A stretch of 64,000 nucleotides of DNA from Cryptomeria japonica (GCF_030272615.1 NC_081413.1:156803849-156867848); one strand, 5' to 3'. Shown: positions 10,606 through 23,024, numbered from the stretch's first letter. Notes: a model not told the origin generated them from the letters alone. Numbers and translations are program-made.

Positions 10606-11533
10606 TCTCTTAGAGAAACTCGTACAAAGAAGAATGAGAACTTGCCAAGGAGTTGGCCGATGCAAATGAATTACTAGCTAAATTCAACAAGAGCAATGCT
10701 ATGCTTGATGAGCAGATTCAGTCACAAAGGTAGAATGGAGATACACATGGCTTGGGATACACAACCTTTGAAAAAGGAGAGCCATCTGGTACCAAGGACA
10801 TCATGCATGAAGCCAAATCTGCACCAAAGACTAAAAAGAAGAACATCGATAAGAGAACCTACAAACCAGTGTGTTTTAACTACCATAAGGTAGGTCATAC
10901 TGCTAATGCTTGTAGAAGTAGATCCAGTACTTTTGATGGATATAGACCTAATGCATATGAAGGATATAATCCTAGTAATTTTGATGGATATTGCTTCAAT
11001 TGCAACAAGTATGGGCATAGAGTTGTTGAGTGTAGGTCAAGAATGAACAATCAAATAACTTACATGGATCAGAGGTCTAATGGTGAATGGAAGAGATCTT
11101 ACAATGACCAGAGGAATTCTACTTGGTAGAGATCTTACAATGACTAGAGGAACCCTACTTGGCAGAGACCTTATGTGAACCGGTTTAGTCCATATGAAAT
11201 GGAGAATAGATGAAATTTGACATGTTCAATTTGTCACAATTTTGGTCATGTAGCTATGAATTGTCGAAGAAGAACTGTTAGATACAATGTTGGACCTGAA
11301 GCGCATCTAGAATGGCATGTTTCCATTGTCACAAACTGGGAAACCTTGCAAAGTTTTGCAGAGCTAGAATGAACAAACCGGTTAATCAGTCTATTGACCA
11401 AAAAGGAAAGAAGAAAGTAGATGTGGAAGAAACTAGAAATGAGATGAATAAAATTTGGAAGAAGAAAAGTGAGAAACCATCGAAGGACTCCAATTCTTCA
11501 CCTGGTGTGGAGAACCCCTCATCGGAAACCTAA
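10606..11533 (+). pseudogene. Copia-1 gag, nucleocapsid with four zinc-knuckle motifs
   Basis: After the right CTATG duplication the coiled coil continues (SLRETRTKKNENL). Then come four CX2CX4HX4C-type knuckles: CFNYHKVGHTANAC, CFNCNKYGHRVVEC, CSICHNFGHVAMNC and CFHCHKLGNLAKFC. The first has Tyr for the second Cys and the fourth has Asn for His, so two are intact. Between the second and third, the repeated phrase around RSYNDQ shows a small tandem duplication. Stops at 11127 and near 11211 break the frame. This is nucleic-acid-binding gag. Confidence 0.75.
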
Positions 11534-12010
11534 GCTATGATGAAGCTTAGGGGGAACATATTGTCAGATCCATTTCCAAATCCCCTAAATGGTGTGCAGT
11601 AAGTCAAATTTGCATATTTTGATGCAATATGATGTTATGGAGTGATTTTGAACATCTCAAACTGGTAAATTGAATGTGATATGTGTGTCAATATTAATTT
11701 TTAGAGTTAAACAGTGATTAGGGTATGTTCAACCGGTTTGGTAGAAGGCAAATAGAAAGGTGTTTATAGTCTCACTTTTCACTGTACATATCTAGAGAGC
11801 GACATAAACATAGAAGAACTTTTGATTTCTACTTTGGCCAAGTTGATAGCAGATTGTGAAGATTGTGGAAGAGCATTCAGACCGGAAACCCTAGTTGCGA
11901 AGAAATCTGATGATACCAGCAAGTCTTATGTAGTTGAGGAACAGAAGCTAGTGATCATTGAACTGGAAGTTCAAAATGATGCTAAGTAGAACAATATGGA
12001 GGATACTGTT
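11534..12010. other. Deleted protease-integrase region of Copia-1
   Basis: Only about 475 bp separate gag from the RT domain, where an intact Copia element needs well over 1.5 kb for protease and integrase. No DSG-type protease motif or integrase HHCC is visible. Some acidic coding-like sequence appears at 11821-12010. Confidence 0.55.
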
Positions 12011-13692
12011 CAACCGAAAGATGAAGAAGAAGAACAAGAAGAAACTTCTATACCAGAACCGGTTATACCTAGATATGTTAAGTTGATTTACTCAGTAGAC
12101 TAGATAATTGGTGACAAGAATGTTGGAGTAAAAACAAGAAGAAAGATCAGAGAAAGTGCTTGTCTAATTTCCACAATTGAACCAAAGACATTAAGAGAAG
12201 CTCTCAAGGATTATGATTGGATAAAAGCTATGAATGAGGAGCTTGATCAAATAGAGAAGAACAACATTTGGTCACTTGTCCCCAAACCAATTGATAAAAA
12301 TGTGATTGGTACTAAGTGGGTGTTTAGAAACAAACTAAATGAAGATGGTGAAGTGGTTAGGAACAAGGTTATACTAGTTTGCAAAGGATATGCACAAGAA
12401 GAAGGCGAAGATTATGGAGAAACGTATGCACCAGTTGCTAGACTTGAAGGAGTTAGAATGTTACTTTCATTTGCTACTTTCATTTGCTACATTCAAGGGA
12501 TTCAGGGTTTACCAAATGGATGTTGTCTGCATTTTTTAATGGAATTCTAGAATAAGAGGTTTGCATTGAACAAACGGATGGGTTTGCATTGACTGAAGAC
12601 AAAGACATGGTGTGAAAACTGCATAAATCTTTACATGGATTAAAGCAATCTCCAAGAGCATGGTTTGAGAGACTCCATTCACATCTGATAAAGATTGGAT
12701 TTCAGAGAACCAGTGCAGAAAACAACATTTACTTGAAGACAAAAGGAGATATTTTGTTGATTGCAAAAGTATTTTTAGATGATATCATATTTGGAGGAGA
12801 TGATGATATGAGTTTAACTTTTGAAGAGGAAATGAAAAAGGAATTTGAAATGTCTCTGATAGGTGAGATCAAATTCTTCTTTGGTTTGCAAGTCCAATAG
12901 ATGAAAGGAGGCATCTTTATCAATCAATCCAAGTATGTGAAGGAGGTATTGAAAACTTTTGGAATGAAATATTGTAAACCAGTTGGAACCCCTATAATTA
13001 CTGGTTGCATATTATCCAAGGAAGATGATTCAGATCCAGTGAATATAATTGAGTATAGATCCATGCTTGAAAACGACACTATGTTGCTCATAGCAAACCG
13101 GATATTGCTCATGCAGTTGGTATAGTGGAAAGATTTCAAAAAATTCCTAAGGAGACTCAGATGGTGGTAGTGAAGAGAATTTTTCAGATATCTTAGAGGA
13201 GCTATTGATTATGGATTATGGTATCCATACAAAAGGCAACTTCTCTTTGAAGGTTTTCATAGATGTTGATTAGGCAGGTAATGTAGATGACTGGAAGAGT
13301 ACAACCAGTGGTGCATTCTTTCTAGGAGGAAGACTAGTATCCTGGACTAGTAAGAAACAGAGTATGTAGCTGCATCCATGAATTGTACTCAAGCAATATG
13401 GATGAGACATGTATTGGAAGGGTTCAAGGAGACTATGACAGAACCGGTGGTCATTTATTGTGATAATAAAAGTTCAATAATTATTTCAAAGAACCTGGTA
13501 TTGCATGCTAGAACAAATCATATTGAACTAAAGTATCATTTTCTAAGAGAGAGTGCAGGAAAAGATAGTCGGGATGGAGCATGTATCAAGCAAAGAGTAG
13601 TTGGTTGATATCTTTACTAAGCCATTGCCTAAGGTGACCTTTGAATATCTCAGAGGCGAGCTAAGGGTTATACCCCTACCAAAGTTCAACTA
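12011..13692 (+). pseudogene. Copia-1 reverse transcriptase and RNase H
   Basis: Copia RT landmarks in order: EALKDYDWIKAMNEELDQIE, NNIWSLVPKP, GTKWVFRNK, YAPVARLEGVR, LHGLKQSPRAWFERL, the catalytic region as LDDIIFGG (12777-12800), GEIKFFFGLQVQ, then RNase H remnants (DN near 13462) and the terminal LVDIFTKPLPK (about 13605-13640). Several frameshifts and stops are present (for example near 12480-12640, 12898 and 13140), so no active enzyme is possible. Confidence 0.8.
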
Positions 13693-14050
13693 AGATGTTG
13701 TTGAAGCATCAATCTAGTGAACTAATTGAAGATATTTCACTAGGGATTGATGAGAAGTGGGCTACTCCTCAGGCGGAGCAGCTGAGATGAAGAAAACAAG
13801 AGCAACAAATATGGAGAAAACAAGAGCAACAGAAGATGAATTTGACACTTTTCACCTTTGGTGTTGTTGTCAAATGGAGAGAATAAATGCAAAGGGAAAG
13901 AAGAAAGATGATAGAAGGATAAGAGAAGAGAAGATCTGGTACAACAGTTATAATTGGAACTATAACAGTTATGTATGGTGAGCGTTTCAGTTTCGCATGA
14001 TGAGCTTTTGGTGAGTTTTTGGTATTTCTATTTTGGTGTTGCAATCAATG

Positions 14051-14063
14051 CCAAAGGGAGAGA
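14051..14063 (+). promoter_or_regulatory. Copia-1 polypurine tract
   Basis: CAAAGGGAGAGA directly before the 3' LTR start, the standard plus-strand priming position. Confidence 0.7.
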
Positions 14064-14064
14064 T

Positions 14065-16906
14065 TATTGGCATATTGTTGGCATATCTGATGAAGACAAT
14101 AATGAGGATATTATTGGCATATGGAGATGTTGATGAGATGAGAAGATGACAGGTAAAGTTGGTAAAGTTGATGGAGATTATTAGTTAGATGATGTTGATA
14201 TAGTTGTAAGTTGTTTGATGATTTGTGTTGTTATTGATGGCAACCATGTTTGTTGATTCATCTAAGTCATCTAGGCCTACTAGTAAAGCTATACCGGTAG
14301 AGGAATGTGTTAGACAATAAAACTGCTAAGTTGCAATAAACCAGTAAACAAGAAAAGAGCGATGATCAAGACACCAGTATGGACGATTGGTGAAGAATTA
14401 GATGTTGCAGTTTTGTTGGCATTTGATGAACCGGTATGTTGGCACATGATGATATGATAATAATGTATGTTGTCATTGATTTCAATAAGTATAAGTGAAC
14501 CGGTATGAAGATTGGAAGAAGTTGGTGAACCGGTGTCAGGGTTTCACTAAGTGTGACTACCGTTTGGTAGTCTCAGCTCTTGGGTTTTCGATTTGGCAAT
14601 CTAGCTTATGCAGTCAATCAGTGACATTTTGTGATGAGTTAGCTAAGAGATGAGGATGAGATCAAGATGCCACCTCATTTTTGCACGCGTGAAGGATTTC
14701 CTTGAGGATCTTGCATGTGAAGGATCGACTGCATTAAATGTCTACCTCGGAAATGAACATTCTTCCTAGTGGTATGAGAAGAAGGCGTGATGGGTTACTG
14801 ATTTCTATGTGCGATGAAGAATGGACGATGTAGAATGCCTGTAATTGTAAACCTAAATGATTAGGGTTTAGGGTTTATACTACTGACCTAATTGTTATCT
14901 ATAAGGTCTCTAATGTGTGTATCTGAGTGATGAGATACTTGCTAGACCAGTGAGTGGAAAACTACAAAGTGTGATTGCAAAGTAGAGGAACTGAAAAGGA
15001 TCTACCTTAGCATATAGTGTTGTTATTAGAACAGAGTTTTACCTGTTGTCTTCTAACCATTTCAACAGAAGGGAAATCCCTTTGTCGGGTAGCTTTAACA
15101 GGCTTATTGTAAATCCTCTAACCAGGTGACTCAAGATCATTGAGTTCTTTAAATCCTCTAGCAAGGTAACCTTTAACAGGGTATATAGCCATCCCTTAAC
15201 CGGGTCATCTTTAATAGGATCGGTTCCTAGCATAACCTTATTGTAAAGTCTTTAACCAGACTAGGATCCTAACAGAGCGAGATTCAAAAGAGTTCAAAAA
15301 CAAGCTTGTGGGTATTCATCCCACCGTGGTTTTTCCCATTTGGGTTTCCACGTGAAAAATCTGTGTGTCATGAGTTGTGCATTTTTCATGTGATGATTGA
15401 GTATTCTTTGTTTAAGTGGTTTATGCATGTCGAGCTAATGGTTATGGTGTTGTTGATATACCACATGCATATGTTTATGGGTGAAGTAGTTATCAAGTGT
15501 TGAAAGTATTTGAAGTATTCAGCTTTACTGGTTTTGATTGTCTAAAGTCTTAGTGTGTTTAACCGATATTACCATGGTTAAGTTCAGTGATGAAGACAAC
15601 CGGTTAGTATTGTTTTAACTTGATAAGTTGTGGAGAGAAGTTTTGTATGTACCGATTCACCCCCCCCCCCCTCCTCTCAGTACCAGTTATGGTATTGGTT
15701 GTTCATCATTATTCATCAATTTTTACAGGAGTGTTGAAGATAGGAACATGCATCTATGTTCCACACCGCATCATAAAACTCAGTGTATTGAGTGAGTTAT
15801 GATTTATTGTCATAAACTCTATGAAGAAGAATTTATACCTGTAACAGATCTTTTTTGACCGGTAATGATTTATGGTTTGGCGGTGAATCTTATCATATTC
15901 ATAACTTAGTGATGGTGTGTCAGAAACCATGTGTAATGATAAGATGGTGTTTAAGCGCATACAAGGATCAAATTTCTTGGGAAACAACAAAGTAATTAGC
16001 AGAATGTGACAAGGGTTTGATTGCTTATCAAATCGATGTGTGGTGATGAGCGGTGATCATTCAACGGTGGAAATTGTCTTGAAATTTGTTGTAATGATCT
16101 GTAATGTCTTTTGGTGGATTGTTTTGCCACACTTATTGTAATTTCATTGTATTTTGAATGTGGTTAGGGTTATGTAACTGACCTAGTTGAAAAGTGTATT
16201 TAGGTCGAGTTGGAGAAGAGATTTTGTGTCGGTGATTTGAGAAGTAGAGCATGTCGAACCAAATTTGAAGTATCTAGATGTGTGTAGCAGAGTTGAGCTG
16301 AAAATGATCTATACCAGCAAGCAAGGAAGTGTTGTAATTAGATCATTTGCCCTGTTGTTCCCTATTAGTTACAACAGTATTGAAATTCCTTAACCGGGTA
16401 GATCCTAACATGTCTTATTTGTAAAATCCCTTCACTGGGTGGCTCATTAGCTTGAGTTTAAAATCCTCTAATAAGGTTACTCCTAACACGGTAGAGCTCC
16501 TAATAGGGCTAAGGTAAAATCCCTTAACCGGGTGACTCCTAACAGGGTCTGCTCTTAACCGGGCATATTGTAAAGCTCCTAACTAGGCTAGGCCTTTAAC
16601 CAAGCGCATTCCAAAAGAGTGCAAATATTTGTGGGTGCTAATTCCCGCCGTGGTTTTTCCCATTTGGGTTTCCACGTGAAAAATCTTTGTGTTCATGTGG
16701 TGATGCATTTTTTATGTGTGGATTTGATATCATTACTTTATTTGCATGTTGATGAACACTTAAGTGAATGGTTTAATAAATCAGTTTAAAGGACTGTATG
16801 AGTAGTTACCGGTATTGATTTTTGAAGTGTTTTTAAAGTTTTATCGGACTTGTTTAACTACTGATTCACCCCCCTCTTAGTAGTTACTGGATCCCTCGTA
16901 ATAAAA
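14065..16906 (+). repeat. Copia-1 3' LTR, split by a solo LTR
   Basis: Segments 14065-14413 and 15724-16906 together match the 5' LTR. The last part ends CTCGTAATAAAA where the 5' LTR has CTCATAATAACA. A block of about 110 bp near 16048-16160 is present here and absent from the 5' LTR (around 1945), so the copies differ by indels as well as substitutions. Confidence 0.85.
14414..15718 (+). mobile_element. Solo LTR of a second Copia family inside the Copia-1 3' LTR
   Basis: 1305 bp from TGTTGGCATTTGATGAACCG to TTGTTCATCATTATTCATCA, flanked by AGTTT (14409-14413) and ATTTT (15719-15723). Removing it restores the colinear match to the 5' LTR. It carries the same R-region inverted repeat (about 15327-15360) and U5 motif (about 15653-15680, with a 13-C run) as the other Copia LTRs here, but is a different family. 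Confidence 0.8.
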
Positions 16907-18370
16907 AAAACCATCATGATAACACCAATGACCATGACAACACTAATGATCAAGATAACACCAACAATCGTGGTACCAATAATGAAAACAATCCCCTTAC
17001 TACACTTACGCAACAACTGCAAGTACTTCAACAACCAATGTGAGACATGAAACAAGGGACCACAACAAGATACTCTTTAGAGGATATTTTTCCCTATCCA
17101 TTTGATAGAAGTTTAAATATGGTGCCATTCCCACCAAACTCCAAAATACCAAAGTATGACAAATACAATGGTAAAAGTGATCCCGTGATCATGTAAGGGA
17201 ATTTTGCACAACCCACAATGACACCTACATGATGAGGTTATTTCTAAGAAGCCTAGGAGGACAAATGATGGAATGGATTTCAAAACTCACACCTCCCATT
17301 AGATCTTTTGAAGAGTTGGTAAACAGGTTTGTTTCACAATACTCTTATAACATTCAACATGAGGTTACCATGCTTGACCTTTGCAACACAAAACAAAAAA
17401 ATAATGAACCATTCATGATGTTCTTACAAAGATGGAGACAATTGGTCTCTAGAAATCCCCAGACCATACCTGAAAAGGAGAAAATAGAAATCTTTGTAGA
17501 CAATCTAAATGACGAGATAAGTTATCAACTTAAAGTACAATGTATACCTTATTTTCAAAAGTTGATTGACAATGGCATCCAAATAGAAGAGGCCTTAATC
17601 AAAAAGGGAGTTTTAAAATTTTCTAAGGTGCTAGTTCATCAAACAACAACTACTACTACAACAACAACATAGACAAATCCAAATTTTGGGCAAGGAACAA
17701 AAATATAGTCAATGATGGTTAGTTGATGCTAACAATGTTAAATCAAAACAACCAGTGTTAAACTTATCAGGTACTACACCACCAAACAATCATCAAGGAA
17801 ACAACTATCAAGGGAACAACAATCAATGGAACAATAATAACATAAAACCTGCACCATATCGAATGAATTTCACACCTTTGGGAAAATCTCTTGAATTAAC
17901 AGTTTAAGAATTATTGGCAAGTAAAATCATTACATGTCCAAATACAAAGGATTTTGAATCACAAGTCAACCCTCATGGGGGAATGACATGCACTACTGTG
18001 AGTATCATAGAAACAAAGGACATAGAACAAATGATTGCCTAAGGTTAAAAAACTTGGTCCAAGATCTACTAGACAAGGGTGGCATAATAGTAAATGGCCA
18101 TAAAACCAACAATGATATTGAAGCATTCAAGAATCCCCTCCCCAATAATGACAAGGGAGGATCATCAAAAAATAACGGGGGCCCGCATAAACCATTTTTA
18201 TGACAATACCATCAATCACATATCGGTATGTGACAATCAAGTGAATGTCATCAAGATAAAAGACAAATAAGAGCATATCTCGATAAATATGACTACGAGA
18301 GATCAATCCAAATACATATTGAAAGGGAATACCTATAAGACAACAACACATCCTAGAAATCAATACAATT
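16907..18370 (+). pseudogene. Gypsy-A gag, main part with zinc knuckle
   Basis: DNTN repeats, then IFPYPFDRSLNMVPFPPNSK and KYDKYNGKSDP, the typical gag entry of Tat elements. The gag helical domain runs at 17229-17672 (WISKLTPPIRSFEELVNRF, SYQLKVQC), followed by a CAA/ACT-rich stretch. FTPLGKSLELTV lies near 17872-17907, and the knuckle YCEYHRNKGHRTNDC at about 17994-18038. It is frameshifted near 17190 and interrupted by stops. The solo LTR at 18371 separates it from the protease. Confidence 0.75.
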
Positions 18371-19704
18371 TGGTATGCTAGAAGCAATCAAAAAGGAAAA
18401 CTGAGAGGGGGGGTGAATCAGTTTTCATCGGATTAATCAAATTAAGCACAATCTCGTATCTAAACAACAACAAAAAAAATAAGAATAAAGATAAAGACAA
18501 TGATACCACAAAACTTAACACTAATATTTTGACGTGGAAAACTGGGTTAAGGGAAAAAACATGGTGGGAACCTACCCAATAAGATGATACTTTGTAGTGG
18601 TATGTGAAAATATTTACAATGGGGAATGCACATGCATTCAAGCACACTGCCTAGAGCTCACTACTCAAAATAAGATGACCCAAAAGGCTCCAACCCTCAG
18701 GGAAGGTTCACTACCTTTCAACAAGATTTAGACTACAATCCGGAAAGAATGAACTGCAATGATAGCATCTGCTAATGCCTAATGATAGTTCCAAATAAGC
18801 ACATGTGTCTGTCCTGCAATAATCTCTGATCAATACACCACACCGAAGGATAAATTCTCTTAAGAACCACATACACCACTCTCTTATAATATAGACATAA
18901 CACCCATACACAAGTTACATGACTATAGAACCTATTTATACAAATCATCAACCTTGCCTAGAAGGTCGACTAAACCCTCAACTCACAATTACAAAATTAC
19001 ATCACACGATACATATGTGAACCACCGGACCAATATAATGATATGCATGACATAACATGAACCTAAACCAAATCTCCAAACACGCATCACCACTGGAAAT
19101 CATACCAAGATCAACTGCAACACGCTACACCACCAAGAATACCGCATAACATGAATAATATCACCGGATCGATAAAATAACCAAGAATGTGCACAAGAAT
19201 CAATACAGACAACCAAGAAAAATAGGACACAATCAGGAAACATCAACAAGCACATTAGAACCATCCACAATAGTTGCACCAACACCACTTATGCAAATCT
19301 TCATCGATCAACATGCTAGCTCACCGGAATACTCAACAATAGCAATTTGGACTAGAAAGATTACTTGCAGAGCACCAAATCATGAACCATTTGAATTGAA
19401 GATACACATGAACATCCAAAACATTCTTCCAAATCTGCAACCAAAGATATGATCATACCGAAGCTCACCGGAGCAAACACCAAACTCTTCCAACTACTAC
19501 ACAAAAAGACTGAACTAAAAACTGGATCAAATAATATGATCAAGCAATCTCTCAAATCACTGAAACCAATAAGGAATAAAGTATTCTAGCATCCCAAACA
19601 GTAAACCATCCATATCAACTCAATGCAATCACCAGAACACCAAACAACTCTTTTGCAACACCAGAATATGTTGACATCAATGACAACAACATATCCTAGC
19701 AACA
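18371..19704 (-). mobile_element. Solo LTR of a Copia-type element
   Basis: Read on the minus strand it starts TGTTGCTAGGATATGTTGTT, soon has TTGTCATTGATGTCAA as in other Copia LTRs here, and near its end has the R-region inverted repeat (18530-18580) and the U5 motif (complement at 18398-18421). ACAAT occurs on both sides (18365-18369 and 19705-19709), a possible target duplication if the left edge is 1 bp further out. No internal region or second LTR is present. Confidence 0.7.
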
Positions 19705-20331
19705 ACAATATCCCACATGGTAGATCAACTACAAAAACACCAACCCAGAAATCGATACTAGAGCTGCTCAAAATTTCATCGGTACACAAGGATATCTTAG
19801 AGAGAGCTCTTGTCGACACTACGGTTCCAAACAAACTGGACATTAATCAATTCCAAGCCATGGTGGGACTTTTGACTACAACTCATAACCTATCATTCTC
19901 AGAACATGATGACGTCTCTTTTAATCATCCACACAACACTCCTCTCCATATCAAATTTTTGGTCCATAAACATCAAATAAAATGTGTACTAATAGATGGA
20001 GGAGTCGGTCTATATATATGTACTCTAAAACTTATCTATGCATTGGGCTTCTCGGAGAAAGCTATTGATCCTAGAAAAGAAGATAACTATAAAAGCATAT
20101 GATGATGAAGAAAGAGCAACAAAAGGATTGGTGGTGTTGCCCATTCAAGTGGTACCAATTCAGAAGCATACCATCTATCAAGTATTGGATATAGACTTGT
20201 CTTATAACATACTCTTGGGTCATCCTTGGATTCATGAAATGCAAGCAGTGCCATCAACATATCACCAATGTCTCAAGTTTCCATACAATGGGCAAAAAAT
20301 ATCAATGTCAGCAGACACAAATCCTTTTTAG
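19705..20331 (+). pseudogene. Gypsy-A protease region
   Basis: The sequence resumes as KSILELLKISSVHKDILERA and LDINQFQAMVG. The protease core follows: KCVLIDGGVGLYICTLKLIY, with DGG at the catalytic triad position as in many Tat elements, and LDIDLSYNILLGHPWIHEM at about 20183-20240 (the ILLG flap-side motif). One frameshift lies near 20070-20100. The region up to 20514 is in the same style until Gypsy-B begins. Confidence 0.7.
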
Positions 20332-20514
20332 TATTGCAACAATCTGAAAGTAGCTTAAAATGTCCTTGTACCACATAATAGGGAAGCTCTTTCTTCCACA
20401 TCATCAAGCAATCCATATCAACTCAAGTCTTTATCCATAGATGTTGGAAACAAGATACAATTGAAAGACAAAGGCATAGGGGAATACTCTTTTGAATCCA
20501 TGTCTATCACAATT

Positions 20515-22013
20515 TGGTGCAGGAGCACCCTTTCAAGCTCTCCCTCCTTCTTGTTTTGTTGGTGTTATGCTTCTTATGAAGCCATTGTACATAAAATAAT
20601 GAGCAATGTGCTCATAGGTCCTAGTTAGGGTCCTAGTGGAGATCTTAGGGGTCATAAGTCAAGATTGTGATTTTCTTGAAAATGGAGGGTATGTGTGTCT
20701 TTGTGGTGTTTAGGGGTCCTTTATAACATGGTGGTGTCCTTAGGTTGGCCCAATGTGGGTTTAGGAGTCATGAAAAGCAACATTGAGAAAGTTGCTTAAA
20801 AGATGCAAAAGTTGCATGACAACTTTTAAAAGTTGTCAAGCAACTTTTCCACCAGGAGGTCAAAATCCTTAGTTTGGCATGGACAACCCTAATGTGGGCA
20901 CATAGACCGAGGCCAAGGTGGTATACGTATTTGCAAACCCTAAGTGAATGGGTTGGATGTCAGAGATTGTACGGCCCAAGCAAGAAGAGCTTGACTATGA
21001 CTGTTTGTTGGTTACCAGTCATATTGAATGAAGTTACCGGGAAAGTAAATGGATTGAACTACGTGCAAAACTATGTGAAATGTCTTCTATGGTGTAAATA
21101 CTTTCATTGTGAGTGATTAGTTTAGGTTTTAGTTTACCAGTTGAGTGTGTTTGTAAATAGTTTGTAATTTGCAGTCTCACTGTCCAGTTTTGGACTGGTT
21201 GTGCAAATGAAGTCATAACTCCATTCCCCATTGTGGAATCACCATGAAACCATGGGGAATGGAAGTGAAGACCCTATACTATAGTCCCATGCAAGCAAAG
21301 ACCCACTCCTAGGCAAGACTGGACAGTGCCCGGTTAGGAGAGGTCAAATTGTAGAGGTCTTGGAAAGCAAGGTTGGTTAGAGGAGAGTGCACCCTTTGGA
21401 GGAGGTGCAGAGGAGTGTGTGAAGAATCACTGGTGTGAAGGAGAAGCCTCCACCAATCCAAAAAAGGTGGCTAAAACACAAAACCTTCACTGTGACCCTG
21501 GCAGACCCCAAAAACCCTCACAAAAACCCTTGAAAATCTTAAAATCCACCTAGGACAGTGTACGGACACTTGGAGGCCTCAAACATAGAAAATCCTTGAG
21601 TCCTTGCCAAATGAATGGCAGTCCATTTTGGGAGTTAGGGTTGTTTGTGCATTGTTTGTGAGAGGGAGCCCTAAAAGACCGGGTAGGAGGCCTAATTGGT
21701 CCTAATCCTTGTAGCCCTATTTGAAGGCAAAAACACAAAATGGTGAAATTAGTAAGGGGTTGAAGGCTTGAAACCTCTTGGGGGCACATGAATGGGTGGG
21801 AAGACCATGAAATAGACCTGTTATAACCTTGCTAAGACCTTGGAAGGTGTGGAACAATCCTAGCCCTTATTAGCCATAGTAAGGGGTTTTGAGTCTCATG
21901 AGTAGGTGAGACCTTAGGAGCAGCATAGCAACTCATTGGTGGGTGGATTGGGCAATGTCAGGGGATTCCTCAAGCAAAGGAAGTCCTAGAGACCCTAGGG
22001 TGTGAGGAGAACA
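20515..22013 (+). repeat. Gypsy-B 5' LTR
   Basis: Starts TGGTGCAGGAGCACCC. The last base shared with the 3' LTR is in GAGGAGAACA (22013). A further 70 bp separates this from the PBS and is absent after the 3' LTR, so the true LTR may run to about 22081 (ending CCATCA) with the 3' copy trimmed. Compared with the 3' LTR it lacks 28-29 bp near 21290 and 12 bp near 21970. A palindromic block (ACTTTTAAAAGT, about 20821-20832) lies in U3. Confidence 0.85.
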
Positions 22014-22084
22014 CCAAGTGATCCAAGGTAAGGATCCAAGAGCATAGACTAGGCTAGTCTATCCCAAGCACCAACCCATCAAAT

Positions 22085-22096
22085 TGGTATCAGAGC
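22085..22096 (+). promoter_or_regulatory. Gypsy-B primer binding site
   Basis: TGGTATCAGAGC is a perfect complement to the plant initiator tRNA-Met 3' end. It lies 71 bp after the last base shared by both LTRs. Confidence 0.8.
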
Positions 22097-22115
22097 CAGT
22101 AAAAGACTTGTTGGA

Positions 22116-23024
22116 TTGTGTATGTCTCTATGTACTGGTGAATCAGTAGGGGAGAGCAGAATGGTCACTAATGCAGAGCTAGCTAGAGAGGTGGAAGAAC
22201 AAAAGGAGAAGAATAGACTCCTTGAAGAAGCTATGAGCGAGATAAGGGATGAACTGCAGGAAGTGGTGGATCAGAGGACACAAGGACCTTGGGATGAAGA
22301 CACCAAGGGAAAAGGCAAGAAGACTATAGACATAGATGACATTATCCCTGAACCAGATCCCTTGTTCAATGAAGAACCTTTTGTGAAGGCTATTAAGGCC
22401 TTGAACACCAAAGCCTTTGAAGGATTGCCACATTTCAGTGAAAGAATGGACATAGACACTGTTATGGAATGGATTGAGGGCATGGAAAACCACTTTGAGT
22501 GTGAGGGAGTGACAGAGGCTCAAAAGGTTAAAGTTGCCAAATCAATATTAAGGGGAGCAACTTTGACATGGTGGAAGTACCTGCAAGAAGAAAGAGTTAG
22601 TATGGGAAAGCTACCTATTGCAAATTGGAAAGCTATGGTGAGTAAGATTAAGGAGAACTACTTACCAGAGGATTATGAAGTTCAACTTCATAAGAAGAGA
22701 CAAGGATTAAAGCAGAAGGATCTTGATGTGATCTCCTACACATAGGAGTTTCAAAAGCTATGTCTTAGATCCAAAGTCCAGGAAGATGAATCTATTAAGG
22801 TGGCTAGGTATCTAAGCGGCCTAAAGTGGAACATTCAAGAGGAGATAAACCTATGGACTCCTACTACTGTCCAAAAATGTCATCAGCATGCTGCCAAGGT
22901 AGAAGAGAGGAACAAAAGGAAAGGAGACTCCAATAACAGGGGTAGAGGCAGAGGTAGAGATCAAGTGAATCACCGAGGTGGTTACCAAAGCAAGGCAAAT
23001 GAGCAAACAAACCAAGTTGACTGA
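22116..23024 (+). pseudogene. Gypsy-B gag
   Basis: The first ATG is 22116, but the more natural start is MVTNAELAREVEEQKEKN at 22161. It has a coiled coil, an acidic linker (KKTIDIDDIIPEPDP), then the Ty3-type gag core: MDIDTVMEWIEGMENHFECE, VAKSILRGATLTWWKYLQEE, and after a single in-frame TAG (22743-22745, probably from CAG) EFQKLCLRSKVQEDESIKVA and YLSGLKWNIQEEINLWTP. A glycine/arginine-rich tail follows. The frame ends at TGA 23022-23024, while the nucleocapsid knuckle continues in the +1 frame from 22978. Confidence 0.85.

Larger units (their letters stand above)
1289..16906 (+). mobile_element. Copia-1: Ty1/copia element with nested insertions
   Basis: Long terminal repeats at 1289-2677 and 14065-16906 flank a PBS, a gag with several CCHC knuckles, a Copia RT-RNase H and a polypurine tract. 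Protease and integrase are missing between 11534 and about 12010. The element interrupts Gypsy-A gag. Flanks read AAACA (1284-1288) and AAAAC (16907-16911), an imperfect target duplication. Inside it sit unit X1 (3154-10600) and a solo LTR (14414-15718). Without these it would be about 6.8 kb. All coding parts are broken. Confidence 0.85.

Noticed and set aside
15660-15672. Poly-C tract as a special structure (i-motif), also at 33401-33412
   Set aside because: The first is an expanded form of the U5 pyrimidine motif seen in all Copia LTRs. A separate function is not supported.
22179-22523. Minus-strand frames opposite Gypsy-B gag and pol
   Set aside because: Antisense shadows of frames with clear gag, RT and integrase motifs.
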